Origin: Hippophae tibetana
Taxonomy: Eukaryota > Streptophyta > Magnoliopsida > Rosales > Elaeagnaceae
NCBI GenBank assembly: GCA_037013495.1
Contig: CM072812.1
Coordinates: 70,625,340-70,689,339, forward strand
Direction: 5' to 3'
Length of the DNA: 64,000 nt
The notes below the pieces were generated by a model. The model was not told the origin of the DNA. It saw only the letters and a program-made list of their open reading frames with translations, and did not search any database. Shown in pieces: positions 50,101 through 60,413 of the stretch. The first letter of the stretch is position 1. Every line of letters begins with the position of its first letter. The position numbers and the translations under genes were made by a program.

Positions 50101-53100
50101 AAGAGGTGTATATAGATCCTTCTCCCGGGTTTCCAATTGAAGGAGGAAAAGTGTGTAGGTTGAAAAAAGCTTTATACAGGTTGAAACAGTCACCTAGGGC
50201 TTGGTTTGACAGATTGAGTCACTCAATAAAGGAATATGATTTTAAACAGACTTAAGCAGATCACTATCTTTTCTATAAAAGAAAAGGTGGTGATATTATG
50301 TTACTTCTGGTTTATGTTATTATTGTTACAGTTAGCAATGCATCTGAGATAGAACAATTACGTAGCTATTTGGCTAAGGAATTTGAAATAAAGGACCTAA
50401 GAAATTTGAAATACTTTTAGGTATTGAAGTCTCTTAGTCTAAACAAGGACTCTTCCTCTCGCAATGGAAGTATATCTTAAATCTGTTGGTTGAAACTGAT
50501 AATTCGGCTTGCACCCCTATAGACATACTTATTGAGATAAATCATGGTTTGATTGTGTATCTTGATCAAATATTTCAATTAAGAAGGAGAGATATCAGTT
50601 TGGTAGGAAAATTGATTTATCTAACTCATACTCGATTTAATTTATCTTATATTGTTAGTGTTGTAAGTCGATTTATGCATAATCTAAGTGAACAGAACAT
50701 GGACATTGTAAACCGGATCTTGGCCTATTTCAAGTCCTCTTCTGGAAAAAGTGTCTTGTTCTCAAAACATGAACACATAGACATAATGGGTTACACTGAT
50801 TTCGACTTTTCGTGTTCCAAAATAGATAGAAAATCTACTTCTAGTACCTTACATTCATGGGAAGAAATTTGGTGAGTTCGAGGAATAAAAAGCAGAACGT
50901 TGTATCATTATCTAGTACAAAGGTTGAGTTCATGCCCTTCATCATGGTATTATGGAGCTTACTTGGTTAAATATTTTGTTGAGTGAGCTTGGTTGCGATT
51001 TTACAGAGTCGGTGGCCTTATTCTGTGATTATACTGTTGGAATTAAAATTGCTAATAATCTAGTGTAACATGACCGAATTAAGCATATTAAACTTCATAG
51101 AAACTATATCAAAGACAACATAGATGTTGGTTTCATTAGAATTCAATACATCAAAAGTAGGAATTCATCAAAAGTAGTGATCTATTAGCTGATATTATGA
51201 TTCATGGCATTGTAGGAAAGTGTTTTCACTTTATTATCTTAGTTGAACATGTGTGATATCTGTACTCCAACTTGAGGAGGGTTAAATTGTGTATACATGT
51301 GAATATTTCTTATTTAATGCTTTCGTTAATTAGGATTATTTCATTTCCTTAATATGTTGTAACATATTTCTTTTACAAATACACAATTAGGGGTTAATGA
51401 GAAAATACACTTTTAAGAATTAATCAAATATTTGTATCAATCAGAGTATTTGCCTAACTACGTCTAAGCTATCAACTCTGTTATCTTTATAGCAATATGA
51501 TCAAATCGATCTAGCTTTCCTCCTGAGCTTCACCACAACTTAATGTGGTATAATCACTAACAGTTCAATATAAAGTGAACCTAGGCTTGGTAACTTTCAT
51601 CCACCCTTGTTTGAGTTTGTGGAAAACCCAAAATGAAGTCCATGCTAACCTTTTCTCAAATTGAGTGTGGCATTGGTAATGGGGTATACAAACTTAAAGA
51701 GTTTGCGATCCAGTACACAACTAGGGTAAGAAGATATAGACTTCTTAAGGACTCTATCCTAACTTGCACGAACAAAACAGTAAACACTTAACCAGACAAC
51801 ACAGAAGAGGCACAAATAATATAATATTAGAAAGTAGATAACTTTGAACAACAAATATTAAATATATTCAACAGAAAGCAAGTAAGAATATATAAGCTTT
51901 TAATCAGAGTTTAAACTTTTAATATGTTGTAACATACATACCTTAAACTCAGATTGTACTAACACATAGTAGATTATGCATAGCAAGCGATATAACGAGG
52001 TAAACCCACATAGAGATCATATCTACGTTGTAATATCTTCTGGCTATTGAAGGTAACTACTTAGTAACAAAGAATTCATTAATCAATAAAGCAGTTACAA
52101 CTCGGATAGAAATAAAACCACTATTACCTATATTAATTGGGACCTTTGTCCAAATTGTTTATTGCTGCTTCCGTAATGAATTGGTTATACATGCGAACCT
52201 AGCTTTCCTCCATAGCCAACACAACCTAATGTGATGTGATTGGTAACCATTGATAAGTAACAATAATTGTAATTGCTCATGGTCTTGAGGGACACATAAT
52301 CCACCACAAATGTCAAATTATGTACAAGAGACACATAGTCAAACTACGTACGCACACAATCTATGATTTGATTACTAAACTCAATAATTGACCCATACTT
52401 AAATGTATGCTCTTCAAAACGATTTAAGAAACAAATATAATTCTTAGTGCTAATTTTGGCAAAGTTTTAGCAGTAGAACCATTGGTTAAAGAAAAGATAG
52501 AAGTGGGGGGGGGGGGGGTATTTATAGAAATAGGTTGATCACATTGCCAGTTACTTCGCCAAGGGTGGTAGCGAGATGCTAAAAAACAGATATTTTTTTG
52601 GTTTCCAAAAATGTCAAGTTATTTTCACAAATACTCGCACCCAAAACAAAAACACGAGTAGCGACATTGGCAAGTGAGTGTGCTCACTATAAAAGCCAAT
52701 CCGTGGTGTGTGTAAACACGCTCACATACAAAGTTTACCTAACTATGAACTTATGTGCATTACTGATCCGCATTAACCAACCTTGTACAAAAGAAGACAT
52801 AACACAGGGTAAAAATAAACAGAAACTGTGTTTTGTACACGGGAAGCCAACACACAGATTCAAAGTACAACAGGACATACACAAACAAGTATTTTGAGTC
52901 CCTCCTTTTGACACTTGGGCAAGTGTGGCACTTTTGAACAAACTTAGCTGCTTCTCTCTTCATATGTGGTTAAAAATACTTTTCTTATGGGAAAGTGATA
53001 GTTTTATCCCTTCCTGGATGACTAATTAATCCTCTTGAATGAATTTCCCTGGATGACCAATTAATCCTCCCTAAGAGAGATGTTAGGCACACACAATTGA

Positions 53101-56100
53101 TTTCCTTGAAATAAGAACCCATCTTATAACAAATAATCTTAAGTTGGTTTCCCTTTTGAAGTTTCTCCTAAATTTTAGAGAAATCCTCATTTGAAACATA
53201 GGTATCGGGAAATCTCTCAATAGTAGTTAGTTCATTTCTCAAAAGAGAGTAGTGCATACCTGTGACAAAGAGCATCTGCTACCTTGTTCTGTTTTCGTGA
53301 TTTATGCTTAAAGATATAGTTGAAATGTTGAAGGAACGCAACCCATCTCATGTGTACTCTAGAAATAGTCTTACGAGAATTGAGGTATTTCAATGCTTGA
53401 TAGTCACTATGTAAAACAAACTTGTTGTAGAAGATAATGCTCTCAATGTTTGAAGGCTCTTATAATAGCATATAGTTCTTGCTAATAAGTGGACTATTTT
53501 TTACCTTGCATTGCTTAGCGTGTCACTGAAAAATTCAAATGGTTTTTCATTTTGAGAAAGAACAGCACCTATGCCTAACATAGAGGCATATATCTCAATT
53601 TCGAATGCATGATCAAAGTTTGGTAAGGCTAGTTGTTCTTCCCCCCAATGGAATTGGCCTTGCAAGCAGTTTGTTATAGGAGCCACAATACTACTAAAGT
53701 TCCTCACAAACGTTCTATAAAAAGTAGCTAAACCATGAAAGCTTCTTTTCTTTTGGATGGTTTGGGGACTAAGCCAACTCACAATAGTTTCTACTTTCTT
53801 AGGAGTCAATAGTAAGCACTCAAGCATGTGTTGAGATACTTGCAGTGCATTAAGAAATATGGATTGCACTTAACTAAGTTTGAATCCTCAAATCTAATGG
53901 GATTTTCAGATGTTGATTGGGCAGAAGCCCTAATGTTAAAGGCAGTGTAGGTGTAAAGCTGTTTTTATTTTACAGAAAATTACTTCATTCATTTCTTAAT
54001 ATTAGATCCCTTTATATATACATTTGTTATGCCTAATATACTGTTGGAAGTTATTAGTATACAGCTGCAAATCACCCTAAAAATCAGGAAACTAACATCC
54101 TAAAAACAGGGATTAGTTCCACTTTGGAAATCAGGAAACTGCACTCCTAAAATCAGGGGTTGGTTCCACTTTGGAAATCAGGAAACTGACTATACTCCTA
54201 GGTTGATTTCCTACACTCCCCCTCAAGCTAGGCGATATATGTTTTCCAAACCAAGTGCTACATTTAACTTTATGAAATTAGGTCGAAACAATGCTTTGGT
54301 TAAGATATCTACTACTTGTTGCCTAGATGGAACATAATTGAGGGAGATCATCTTGCCTTCAATTTTCTCATTGATGAAGTGTCTATCAATTTTCACATGT
54401 TTAGTTCGATCATGGTGGACTGGATTTTTGGCAATTGCAATTGTTGACTGGTTGTTACATATGATTCTAATAGATTCTGAATGTTCAACCTTGAGTTCGT
54501 ATAGTAGTCGTTTTAGCCAAATTCCTTCACAGATGCCCCAAGCCAATGCACGGAACTCAGCCTCGGTACTGCTACGTGCTACCACTGCTTGCCTTTTGCT
54601 ACGCCATGTCACCAAATTTCCCCAAATAAATGAGCAATATCCAGATGTGGATTTTCGGTCACTAGGAGATCCAGGCTAATCAGCGTCAGTATAAATTTCT
54701 AATCTCCTATTAATTGTTTTCTTAAACATGAGTCCATTTTTAGGACCCTTCTTCAAGTATCTTGGAATACGGTTTACTGCCTCCAAGTGATCTACTGATG
54801 GGTTGCCAAGAAACTAACTAACACTGACTGAAAAACTTATATCTGGACGTGTATGGGTCAAATAAATTAACTTATCTACCAAACGTTGATATTGCCCCTT
54901 GTTAGTTGCCAATTCATCAGTTTGAGGCATTAGTTTGGTGTTAGGGTCCATGGGTGTTTCAACAGGCTTACATCCACTCATGCCAGTCTCACACAAGAGA
55001 TCTAGAACATATTTGCGTTGAGAAACTGAGATTCCTTTGGTACTACGTGCCACCTCCATCCCTAAGAAATATTTCAAATATCCCAAGTCTTTAATCTCGA
55101 ATTCCTTAGATAATAGCATCTTAAGTCTCTTCATTTCTCCTACATGATTTCCTGTAAGAACTATATCATCAACATATACAATCAAAGTTGTGATTCTCTC
55201 ATCTGCGAAGTGTTTGACAAATAAAGTGTGGTCTGCATGTGTCTGAGAGTATCCATCCTGTTTGAGGACCTTGGTGAATTTTTCGAACCATGCTCTAGGT
55301 GACTGTTTAAGTCCATATAGTGCCTTTCTCAACTTGCATACCTTCCCTTGTGTATCTTTAGTCTCAAAGTCAGGAGGTACATCTATGTAAACTTCTTCGA
55401 TCAAATCTCCATTTAAGAATGCGTTCTTGACATCGAGTTGAAGCAGTGGCCAATCCTTATTAACTGCAATAGATAGCAAGACACGAACTGTGTTAAGTTT
55501 TGCTATAGGAGAAAAAGTCTCTTGATAATCAACTCCATATGATTGGGTGAACCCTTTAGCCACTAGTTGAGCTTTATATCTATCGATATTTTCATCTGCC
55601 TTTTGTTTAACAGAGAATATCCATTTACAGCCTACTGTTTTCTTTCCAAGTGGTAGCTCTGTTAACATCCATGTATCATTCTTTTCAAGTGCAGTATATT
55701 CTTCTAAGGTTGTCTTGTGCCATTCAGGAACTTTTAGAGCCTCATTGACAGAATTAGGAATCTTGATGTTGTCTAGTGATGTCACAAATGCCTGTAATTT
55801 TAGGGACAAATTTGTGTAAGAAATGTAACTTTGAAGAGAATGTTGAGTGCATGATCGAACGCCTTTTCTTTGTGCAATAGGAAGATCTAACTTAGGGTTA
55901 GAACCAAGTTTTGGACTAGATTCTGCTTCATTTTGTAATCTTTCAGATTCAGTTTGGCTCAGGAGAGTTTCTTGGCTTTGCTGATTTCGTGTGGGCAAGT
56001 CAGGATTTCTCTTTCTTCCATAAACTTTTATGACATCATTAGGAAGGAGAAGATGTCTAGGAAAGACAATGGGAGATTGATCAGGTTTGGTTTTTGAAGG

Positions 56101-59100
56101 AGAATCTAGAATGAGTATCAGGTTGGAAGAGGACAAGGTAGTGAAGGGTAAATGAGATGATAAATTCGGTTCAATGAGTGACGACCAATCCCAATTTTGC
56201 AATTCATTAGTGTGATTCTCCCCTTGAATTGCAGAATTAGAATAGAATGGAGTTTCTTCGAAGAAAATAACGTCTATGGAATGGTAAAACTTACGAGTGA
56301 TGGGAGAGAAACATTTGTAGCCTTTTTGATTGGCTGAGTAACCAACGAAGATGCATTTAATGGCTCAGGCATCAAGTTTGTCACGATATTGTGAATGAAT
56401 ATGGACAAAAACAGTGCAACCAAAAACCTTGAAAGGAATTGGTGACACAAGTTGTGAGGTAGAATATTGACTCTGAAGCACTTGTAAAGGTGAATGAAAG
56501 TTGAGAACTCGAGAAGGCATTCGGTTGATCAAGTGTGTTGCAGTAAGAATGGCTTCACCCCAAAATTTTTTAGGAACATTGGTTTGAAAAAGTAAAGTTC
56601 GGGCAACCTCAAGTATATGACGGTTTTTGCGTTCGGCTACACCGTTTTGTTGTGGTGTGTCAACGCAGGAGCTTTGTTGGACAATACCATGCGATTTGAG
56701 ATATCCACTAAGATCGAAATTAAAGAAATCCCTAGCATTATCAGTTTTTAGGATTTGAATATTGGCATTGAACTGAGTTTGGATCATGGCATGAAAAAGT
56801 GGAAATATGTGCTTGGTTTCAGATTTGTCTTTCATAAGAAATGTCCAACATAATCGAGTATGATCATCAACTAACAGTAACAACCATCGAGCACCAGTAA
56901 TACTGGGAATGTGACATGGTCCCCAAATGTCACCGTGAATGAGGGAAAAAGGGTGACTTGGTTTGTGCGTGCGAGGTGAGAAAGTGTTTCGAGTATGTTT
57001 TACCAACTGACAAACTTCACAATGAAATAAATTGGGATTTTTATTGATGAATAAGGATGGAAACAAACGTTTCAAATGCGAAAAATTTGGATGACCTAGA
57101 CGAAAATGCCACATCATGATTTCACCTTCCTTATTAGTATGACTATGAGACATAAGATTATGACTCAATTGACATTGATGACTAACAGAATGGTTTGAAG
57201 GAGTTTTGATATCAAGAACATAGAGGCCTACACGTAAATCAGCACTGTCAATCATTTTCCCCGAGCTTAGGTCCTAAAAAACACAAGATTTAGCCAAGAA
57301 TTTAGTTTCACAGTTAAGGTCACGATTTAATCTACTAATTGATATGAGATTGCAGCAAAATCCAGGCACAAATAACACAGATTTGAGAGTGAGGTTGTTT
57401 GAGAGGCAAATGGTCCCTGTTTCGACCACTGTGGTGCGAGTACCATTGGCAACACACACTGTTTGAAGTCTGTTGCAAGGTGAGTAGGTTGTGAAAAGTG
57501 ATTGATCACTTGTCATGTGATTGGAGGCACCTGAGTCTACTATCCAAGATGAGGAGGAAAATTTTTCAGCATGCTTTGTTGAATTACTGGAAATATGTGT
57601 GGAGTTATTCCTGCTTTTATTAAATGTGGTTTTGATATTTTCTTTTTGTATAAGTTGTTGGAGAAGTTCTAGCTGTTCCTTAGTGAATGTGATAGGATTA
57701 CCAGAAAATGCACTTGAGTTTGAAGGTTGAGTTTGTACTGATGGTTGGAGAGACTGGAATTGAAAAGATGCAGGTCGAAATAGCTCTTCTTGAGGATTGG
57801 TACTGTTAAAAGGAGAAGTAGAAACATTAATAGCTGCACTATTAAATATACCACCAAAATGATTATGTTTAAGAGCAGGATCAAGAATGGATCCAAGCCC
57901 AAAGTTACCTGAATTTCCCATATTGAATTCAGTTTTGTTAGTTGTCTCTGAAACCTTCTCATCCATGTCATCTTCCAGTATACTAATAACATTTAAACTT
58001 TCAGTTTTTTCATAACTTTCATGCTCAAAAGCTGAAACTTGAGTTGGAAACTGAAAAGATGCATTCTCTACCTGAGTAATCCTATCCTAGGTTGATTTCC
58101 TACGGTGTACATTGTGTGTTTCTTGGTGATAAACTAGTGTCATGATCCTCTACCAAGTAAAGAGTTGTGGCATGATCTTCAGCAGAGTTTGAATATCGTG
58201 CACTTGCATCTTTGTCTGCAGAGATCAAATGGATTAGGTCCCTGCTTTATGAACTAGATTTCAAGCTAAAACATTCTCTTTGCTATATTGTGACAACAAT
58301 AGTACCAAATAAATATCACATAACCTAGTGCTGCACTAGAGAACAAATAACATGGAGATTAACATAAATTTTGTTCGTGAACAGGTGGTAAAAGAGGTAT
58401 TGCACATCAGAGTACCAATTAGCAGACTTGCGAACTAAGTCTTTGCCTAGATAGAGATTTCTTGAGCTTCTAGGCAATGTTATAGTGTTTAAGTCACCTT
58501 AAGTTTGAGGGGGAGTATGAAGCATTGTTATTGTTAGTTTGTTAGTACATAGAGTAGGGCTTAGAGTCTAGTGTACACATGTAATTATGTGGCTGCTTGT
58601 TACGTAACAACTTAGGTTATAAAAGGAAACCCTATAACAATTTACAGTTCAATGAAATGACTCATTCATTTTTCACTTTTTTAATTTGCTTGGCATTCTA
58701 GTTTACAATTTTAGAATACATGTTCATTCAGAGAAATTCTTCTGTACAGAGTACGAGAGGTCCAAAGTTGCTGCTGATAAGATTGCTCTGCAAGCTGTGA
58801 TGTCTGAGGGTTTTCCAATTGTGTTGGTTTATCCTGGAGTTGTTTACGGGCCAGGAAAGCTCACGGCCGGGAATATAGTTGCTCAACTGGTATGTAAAAT
58901 TATGTTGTTTGTTTATCAATGTGATTCAGTTTGAGGTTTGATTCATTTTATACCGATGGGAGTCTAATTTTTAGTCACCATGATTGACGCTAAAAGGGAA
59001 GATTAGATAACTGTTACCTTGAACTTTGATTGAGAATTGCAGTTTTTGTTGTTGTTGAAGTTTCACAGCTTTAAACAAAAAAATAGGGAAAATGAAAAAT

Positions 59101-60413
59101 CTAAACCCTTAAATTCATAACAAATAAAAAAGAGCACTCTTAACATTAACCCATACTTCTTTCAATTCAAAGTGAGAGTTATTTTTATTGTTGTGTTTTG
59201 GGTGTTATTTGATGTATTTTCCCAAAATTTTATAAGTTGTGATTCTATGGACAATAAGTGTAATGCAAAACCTTTAAGACTACTCAGTTACTCAACACGT
59301 TGCCAACCGCCCTGTAAAATAGTAAAGGTTTGGCATCTGCTAGGGATTACCTTGTTCAAATCCCCCGCTGCAAAGTATCCTTTGATGATTAAAAAAAAGA
59401 AAAGAAAAGAAAGAAAGACAATTAGACAAAGCCGATATGTCATCATGAGGCTGAAAAAGTTGATTTAGTTTTATTTTTTGTTGTTATACATGAAAGTTAA
59501 CTCTTTCAAAAAATTAAGGTATTGATCTTTGATTCTTATTAGTAGTTAACTAATTACATGTTTCAGCTTGTCTGTTTTTGGGGAAAAATCTTGCCTGATA
59601 AATGCTGAAAGGTTGGTATGTGATATTTTCTTGAACGGGAACAATCTTCTAGTGTTTTCTCTACCTAAAAGATATCTCGACTAATGTGAATAATCAAAAA
59701 GATACATAGCAGCATTTGTCTTCCCACTAATTTAATTTGAAGTTGTTCTCCGTCCAGATTATTGAGCGGTTTAATGGGAGGTCCAGATTATTGAGCGGTT
59801 TAATGGGAGGCTACCTGGTTACATAGGCTCTGGATTTGATAAATATTCATTTAGCCATATTGACGATACAGTAGAGGGGCACATTGCAGCAATGAACAAA
59901 GGGCAACCTGGTGAAAGATATCTACTAACAGGAGAAAATGCATCATTCAAACATGTCTTTGACATTGCTGCGATCATTACTGAGACAAAGAAGCCTAGAT
60001 TTAGCATTCCTTTATGGTTAATTGAGGTATATGGATGGCTATCAGTTCTTATTTCACGAGTTACCAGGAAGCTTCCTCTAATCAGCCCCCCGGTATAATT
60101 TCTGTTTGCATACATTGAATCTTTTTAGTGCCTAAGTATATTATTTTTTCCCTAAATGCGTATTAATACTCCTGGACAAACTGCACATTCTACTTTTATT
60201 CTTACCTCGCTTTTTCTCTTTATTTATAGAAATGTCCTACCATTGCATTTTTATTTTTCAAATATGGTGCAGACTGTTCATGTTCTAAGACATCAGTGGG
60301 CATATTCTTGTGAGAAGGCCAAACGAGAGTTGGATTATAACCCTAGGAGCTTGAAGGATGGATTAGAAGAGGTGCTACCCTGGCTGAAGAGTTTAGGCTT
60401 GATAAAATACTGA
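43874..60413 (+). CDS. FLDH: Farnesol dehydrogenase-like extended SDR (NAD-dependent), five exons
   Basis: The protein resembles Arabidopsis FLDH, an NAD+-dependent enzyme that oxidises farnesol to farnesal. This is recognised from family knowledge, not a search. Exons: 43874-44152, 44273-44401, 58734-58889, 59787-60092 and 60273-60413. All junctions are phase 0 and together encode about 336 residues (Arabidopsis about 344). Seen: an N-terminal Rossmann start ([14 protein letters not shown]), the [10 protein letters not shown] segment with the catalytic Tyr-x-x-x-Lys, [20 protein letters not shown], and a hydrophobic stretch [15 protein letters not shown] followed by a conserved C-terminus. 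Oddities: Asp12 replaces the middle Gly of TGxxGxxG, the expected exon 3 acceptor lacks AG, and a 29-bp duplication covers the exon 4 acceptor. Intron 2 is about 14.3 kb of transposons. The gene may be functional with adjusted splicing, or a degenerating copy. Confidence 0.85.
44273..44401 (+). CDS. FLDH: FLDH exon 2
   Basis: 43 codons encoding [25 protein letters not shown] (catalytic-Ser region) and VADESQ. The donor is CAG|GTACTT. Ends in phase 0. Confidence 0.9.
44458..44530 (+). repeat. Possible 5' LTR remnant of the intron's plus-strand copia
   Basis: TATGAAGCATT..TTGTTAG here resembles the LTR start at 58518, and aaatgactcattc is shared with 58655-58670. If real, it would make the whole intron content lie inside one copia insertion. 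The match is short. Confidence 0.3.
44600..46510 (-). mobile_element. Copia-like fragment (gag start, primer site, 5' LTR part), same family as 14622-26355, broken
   Basis: On the minus strand an LTR terminus ACTTTCA (44899) is followed by TAGTATCAAAGCAGG and a gag start ([24 protein letters not shown]) near 44690-44805. The LTR body continues rightwards, interrupted by a Mutator-like element (45171-46394) and a plus-strand copia (46510-51436), with a further part at 51437-51588. Old. Confidence 0.55.
45171..46394. mobile_element. Mutator-like non-autonomous DNA transposon
   Basis: 1,224 bp with terminal inverted repeats of about 16 bp (CATGGATTAAAATATC and, inverted, CAAGGATTAAAATATC), rich in CGATATT-type subterminal motifs. 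It is flanked by a perfect 9-bp target duplication GCATATAAC (45162-45170 and 46395-46403). A 9-bp duplication is typical of MULEs. No transposase is seen. A decayed coding-like patch lies near 45560-45810 ([17 protein letters not shown]) of unknown origin. It is inserted in the copia-like LTR. Confidence 0.75.
47200..47810 (+). pseudogene. Copia gag fossil
   Basis: The open segment 47470-47799 ([19 protein letters not shown] and the [19 protein letters not shown] stretch) is typical of a plant copia gag core. Broken upstream. Confidence 0.65.
49580..51250 (+). pseudogene. Copia reverse transcriptase and RNase H fossil
   Basis: Seen: SWRPAML-like N-terminal RT region near 49800, RT segment at 50046-50255, [20 protein letters not shown] at about 50610-50680, and RNase H-like traces to 51250. 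A PPT-like ttgaggagggt lies near 51270, before the 3' LTR. Broken. Confidence 0.6.
51437..51588 (-). repeat. Right-hand part of the interrupted copia-like LTR
   Basis: Tcctcctgagcttcaccac and aatgtggtata.tcacta match the corresponding part of the LTRs at 15130-15200 and 25620-25690. Confidence 0.5.
51589..53822 (-). mobile_element. Gypsy (probable chromovirus) RT/RNase H/integrase fragment, broken
   Basis: On the minus strand, 53869-53501 carries [33 protein letters not shown] and [17 protein letters not shown] (RT end and RNase H). RNase H traces ([22 protein letters not shown]) lie near 53270-53420. A zinc-finger segment ([11 protein letters not shown]) is near 52905-52960. The integrase core start ([16 protein letters not shown]) is near 51590-51660. 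It is split by a solo LTR (51694-52881). Several breaks. Confidence 0.7.
51694..52881 (-). mobile_element. Solo LTR of the pol-less copia-like family
   Basis: 1,188 bp with target duplications CAAAC at 51689-51693 and 52882-52886, inserted in the gypsy integrase region. The body matches the LTRs at 14622-15812 and 25110-26355. A G14 run (52506-52519) lies directly beside the minus-strand TATA box (TATAAATAC). A bare LTR with its own duplication indicates LTR-LTR recombination. Confidence 0.8.
53946..54215 (-). repeat. 3' LTR of the minus-strand copia
   Basis: TGTAGG..CCTACA termini, 270 bp, next to the PPT read on the minus strand as CTTGAGGGGGAG (54216-54228). It contains a ~50-bp tandem motif (ttccactttggaaatcagga twice). 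Confidence 0.8.
54223..54615 (-). pseudogene. Copia RNase H segment (fossil)
   Basis: 130-codon open segment with [39 protein letters not shown] and [12 protein letters not shown], typical of the copia RNase H C-terminus. Part of the 53946-58102 element. Confidence 0.8.
54814..56202 (-). pseudogene. Copia reverse transcriptase segment (fossil)
   Basis: 462-codon open segment with the RVT_2 core: [78 protein letters not shown] and the catalytic YVDDIV. Part of the 53946-58102 element. Confidence 0.85.
56365..57255 (-). pseudogene. Copia pre-integrase and integrase segment (fossil)
   Basis: 296-codon open segment with the HHCC zinc region ([18 protein letters not shown] then [11 protein letters not shown]), the integrase core ([48 protein letters not shown]) and a C-terminal segment. 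Part of the 53946-58102 element. Confidence 0.85.
57274..57966 (-). pseudogene. Copia gag end and protease segment (fossil)
   Basis: 230-codon open segment. The N-terminal half is Asn/Ser/Gln-rich linker, and the C-terminal half carries the protease motif [12 protein letters not shown]. Part of the 53946-58102 element. Confidence 0.75.
58734..58889 (+). CDS. FLDH: FLDH exon 3
   Basis: 52 codons: [19 protein letters not shown].. with the catalytic Tyr and Lys, [20 protein letters not shown] and IVAQL. The start at 58734 (after CAGAG) was chosen because it is the only AG giving phase 0. Codons for V-H-S-E, expected from the family, lie just upstream (58722-58733), but the two bases before them are AT, not AG. 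The donor is CTG|GTATGT. Confidence 0.75.
58890..59786. other. FLDH intron 3
   Basis: About 0.9 kb. Holds a SINE-like piece (59305-59425) and ends in the duplicated acceptor region (59752-59786). Confidence 0.8.
59305..59425 (+). mobile_element. tRNA-derived SINE fragment
   Basis: A box-B match (ttgttcaaatccccc) near 59352 is preceded by agtaaaggtttggcatctgct, a tRNA-like region with a degenerate box A. It ends in an A-rich tail (gattaaaaaaaagaaaag). The family is not named. Confidence 0.5.
59752..59809 (+). repeat. 29-bp perfect tandem duplication across the exon 4 acceptor
   Basis: Two identical copies (59752-59780, 59781-59809), each with a TCCAG acceptor followed by ATTATTGAGCGG. Only the second acceptor (AG at 59785-59786) gives the conserved [14 protein letters not shown] reading. 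The first gives a frame change, because 29 is not a multiple of three. Confidence 0.95.
59787..60092 (+). CDS. FLDH: FLDH exon 4
   Basis: 102 codons: [52 protein letters not shown], a hydrophobic stretch [15 protein letters not shown], and RKLPLISPP. The donor is CCG|GTATAA. Phase 0 at both ends. Confidence 0.9.
60273..60413 (+). CDS. FLDH: FLDH exon 5
   Basis: 46 codons plus [43 protein letters not shown]. The acceptor is GTGCAG|ACT. Intron 4 is 180 bp. Confidence 0.9.
   Translation, partial: TVHVLRHQWAYSCEKAKRELDYNPRSLKDGLEEVLPWLKSLGLIKY

Larger units (their letters stand above)
46510..51436 (+). mobile_element. Copia retrotransposon, degenerate, with short LTRs
   Basis: LTR-like ends at about 46510-46630 and 51279-51436 share ttaaattgt..atac, gaatatttcttattt, caatta..ggttaatga.aaaatacactttt. 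The primer site TTTGGTATCAAAG is near 46631. Internal order: gag (47200-47810, for example [19 protein letters not shown]), a protease-like patch near 48110, integrase traces near 48600-49100, RT (50046-50255, [10 protein letters not shown] and [18 protein letters not shown]) and RNase H (50486-51250). Many breaks. Inserted in the copia-like LTR. Confidence 0.7.
53946..58102 (-). mobile_element. Copia retrotransposon with long open pol segments, broken
   Basis: The best-preserved retroelement of the window. On the minus strand: gag end and protease (57966-57274, [16 protein letters not shown]), integrase (57255-56365, [32 protein letters not shown]), reverse transcriptase (56202-54814, [20 protein letters not shown] and [10 protein letters not shown]) and RNase H (54615-54223, [20 protein letters not shown]). 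A 270-bp 3' LTR is at 53946-54215 behind a PPT; only a trace of LTR sequence is seen at the other end. A few breaks. Its long open stretches suggest it is younger than its neighbours. Confidence 0.85.
53823..58690 (+). mobile_element. Copia RNase H and 3' LTR fragment, split by a second copia
   Basis: Plus-strand RNase H traces occur on both sides of the insertion: [19 protein letters not shown] and GFSDVDWAE at 53823-53945, then [10 protein letters not shown] and [19 protein letters not shown] at 58104-58270. A PPT (tttgagggggag) at 58504-58516 precedes an LTR starting near 58518. The end of this LTR is uncertain. Several breaks. Confidence 0.6.
44402..58733. other. FLDH intron 2, about 14.3 kb, filled with nested transposons
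   Basis: The host-derived parts seem limited to short stretches at each end. In between, sequence of both strands carries at least six element fragments at several nesting levels, described separately. The composition and the number of insertions suggest long accumulation without loss of the flanking exons. Confidence 0.8.
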
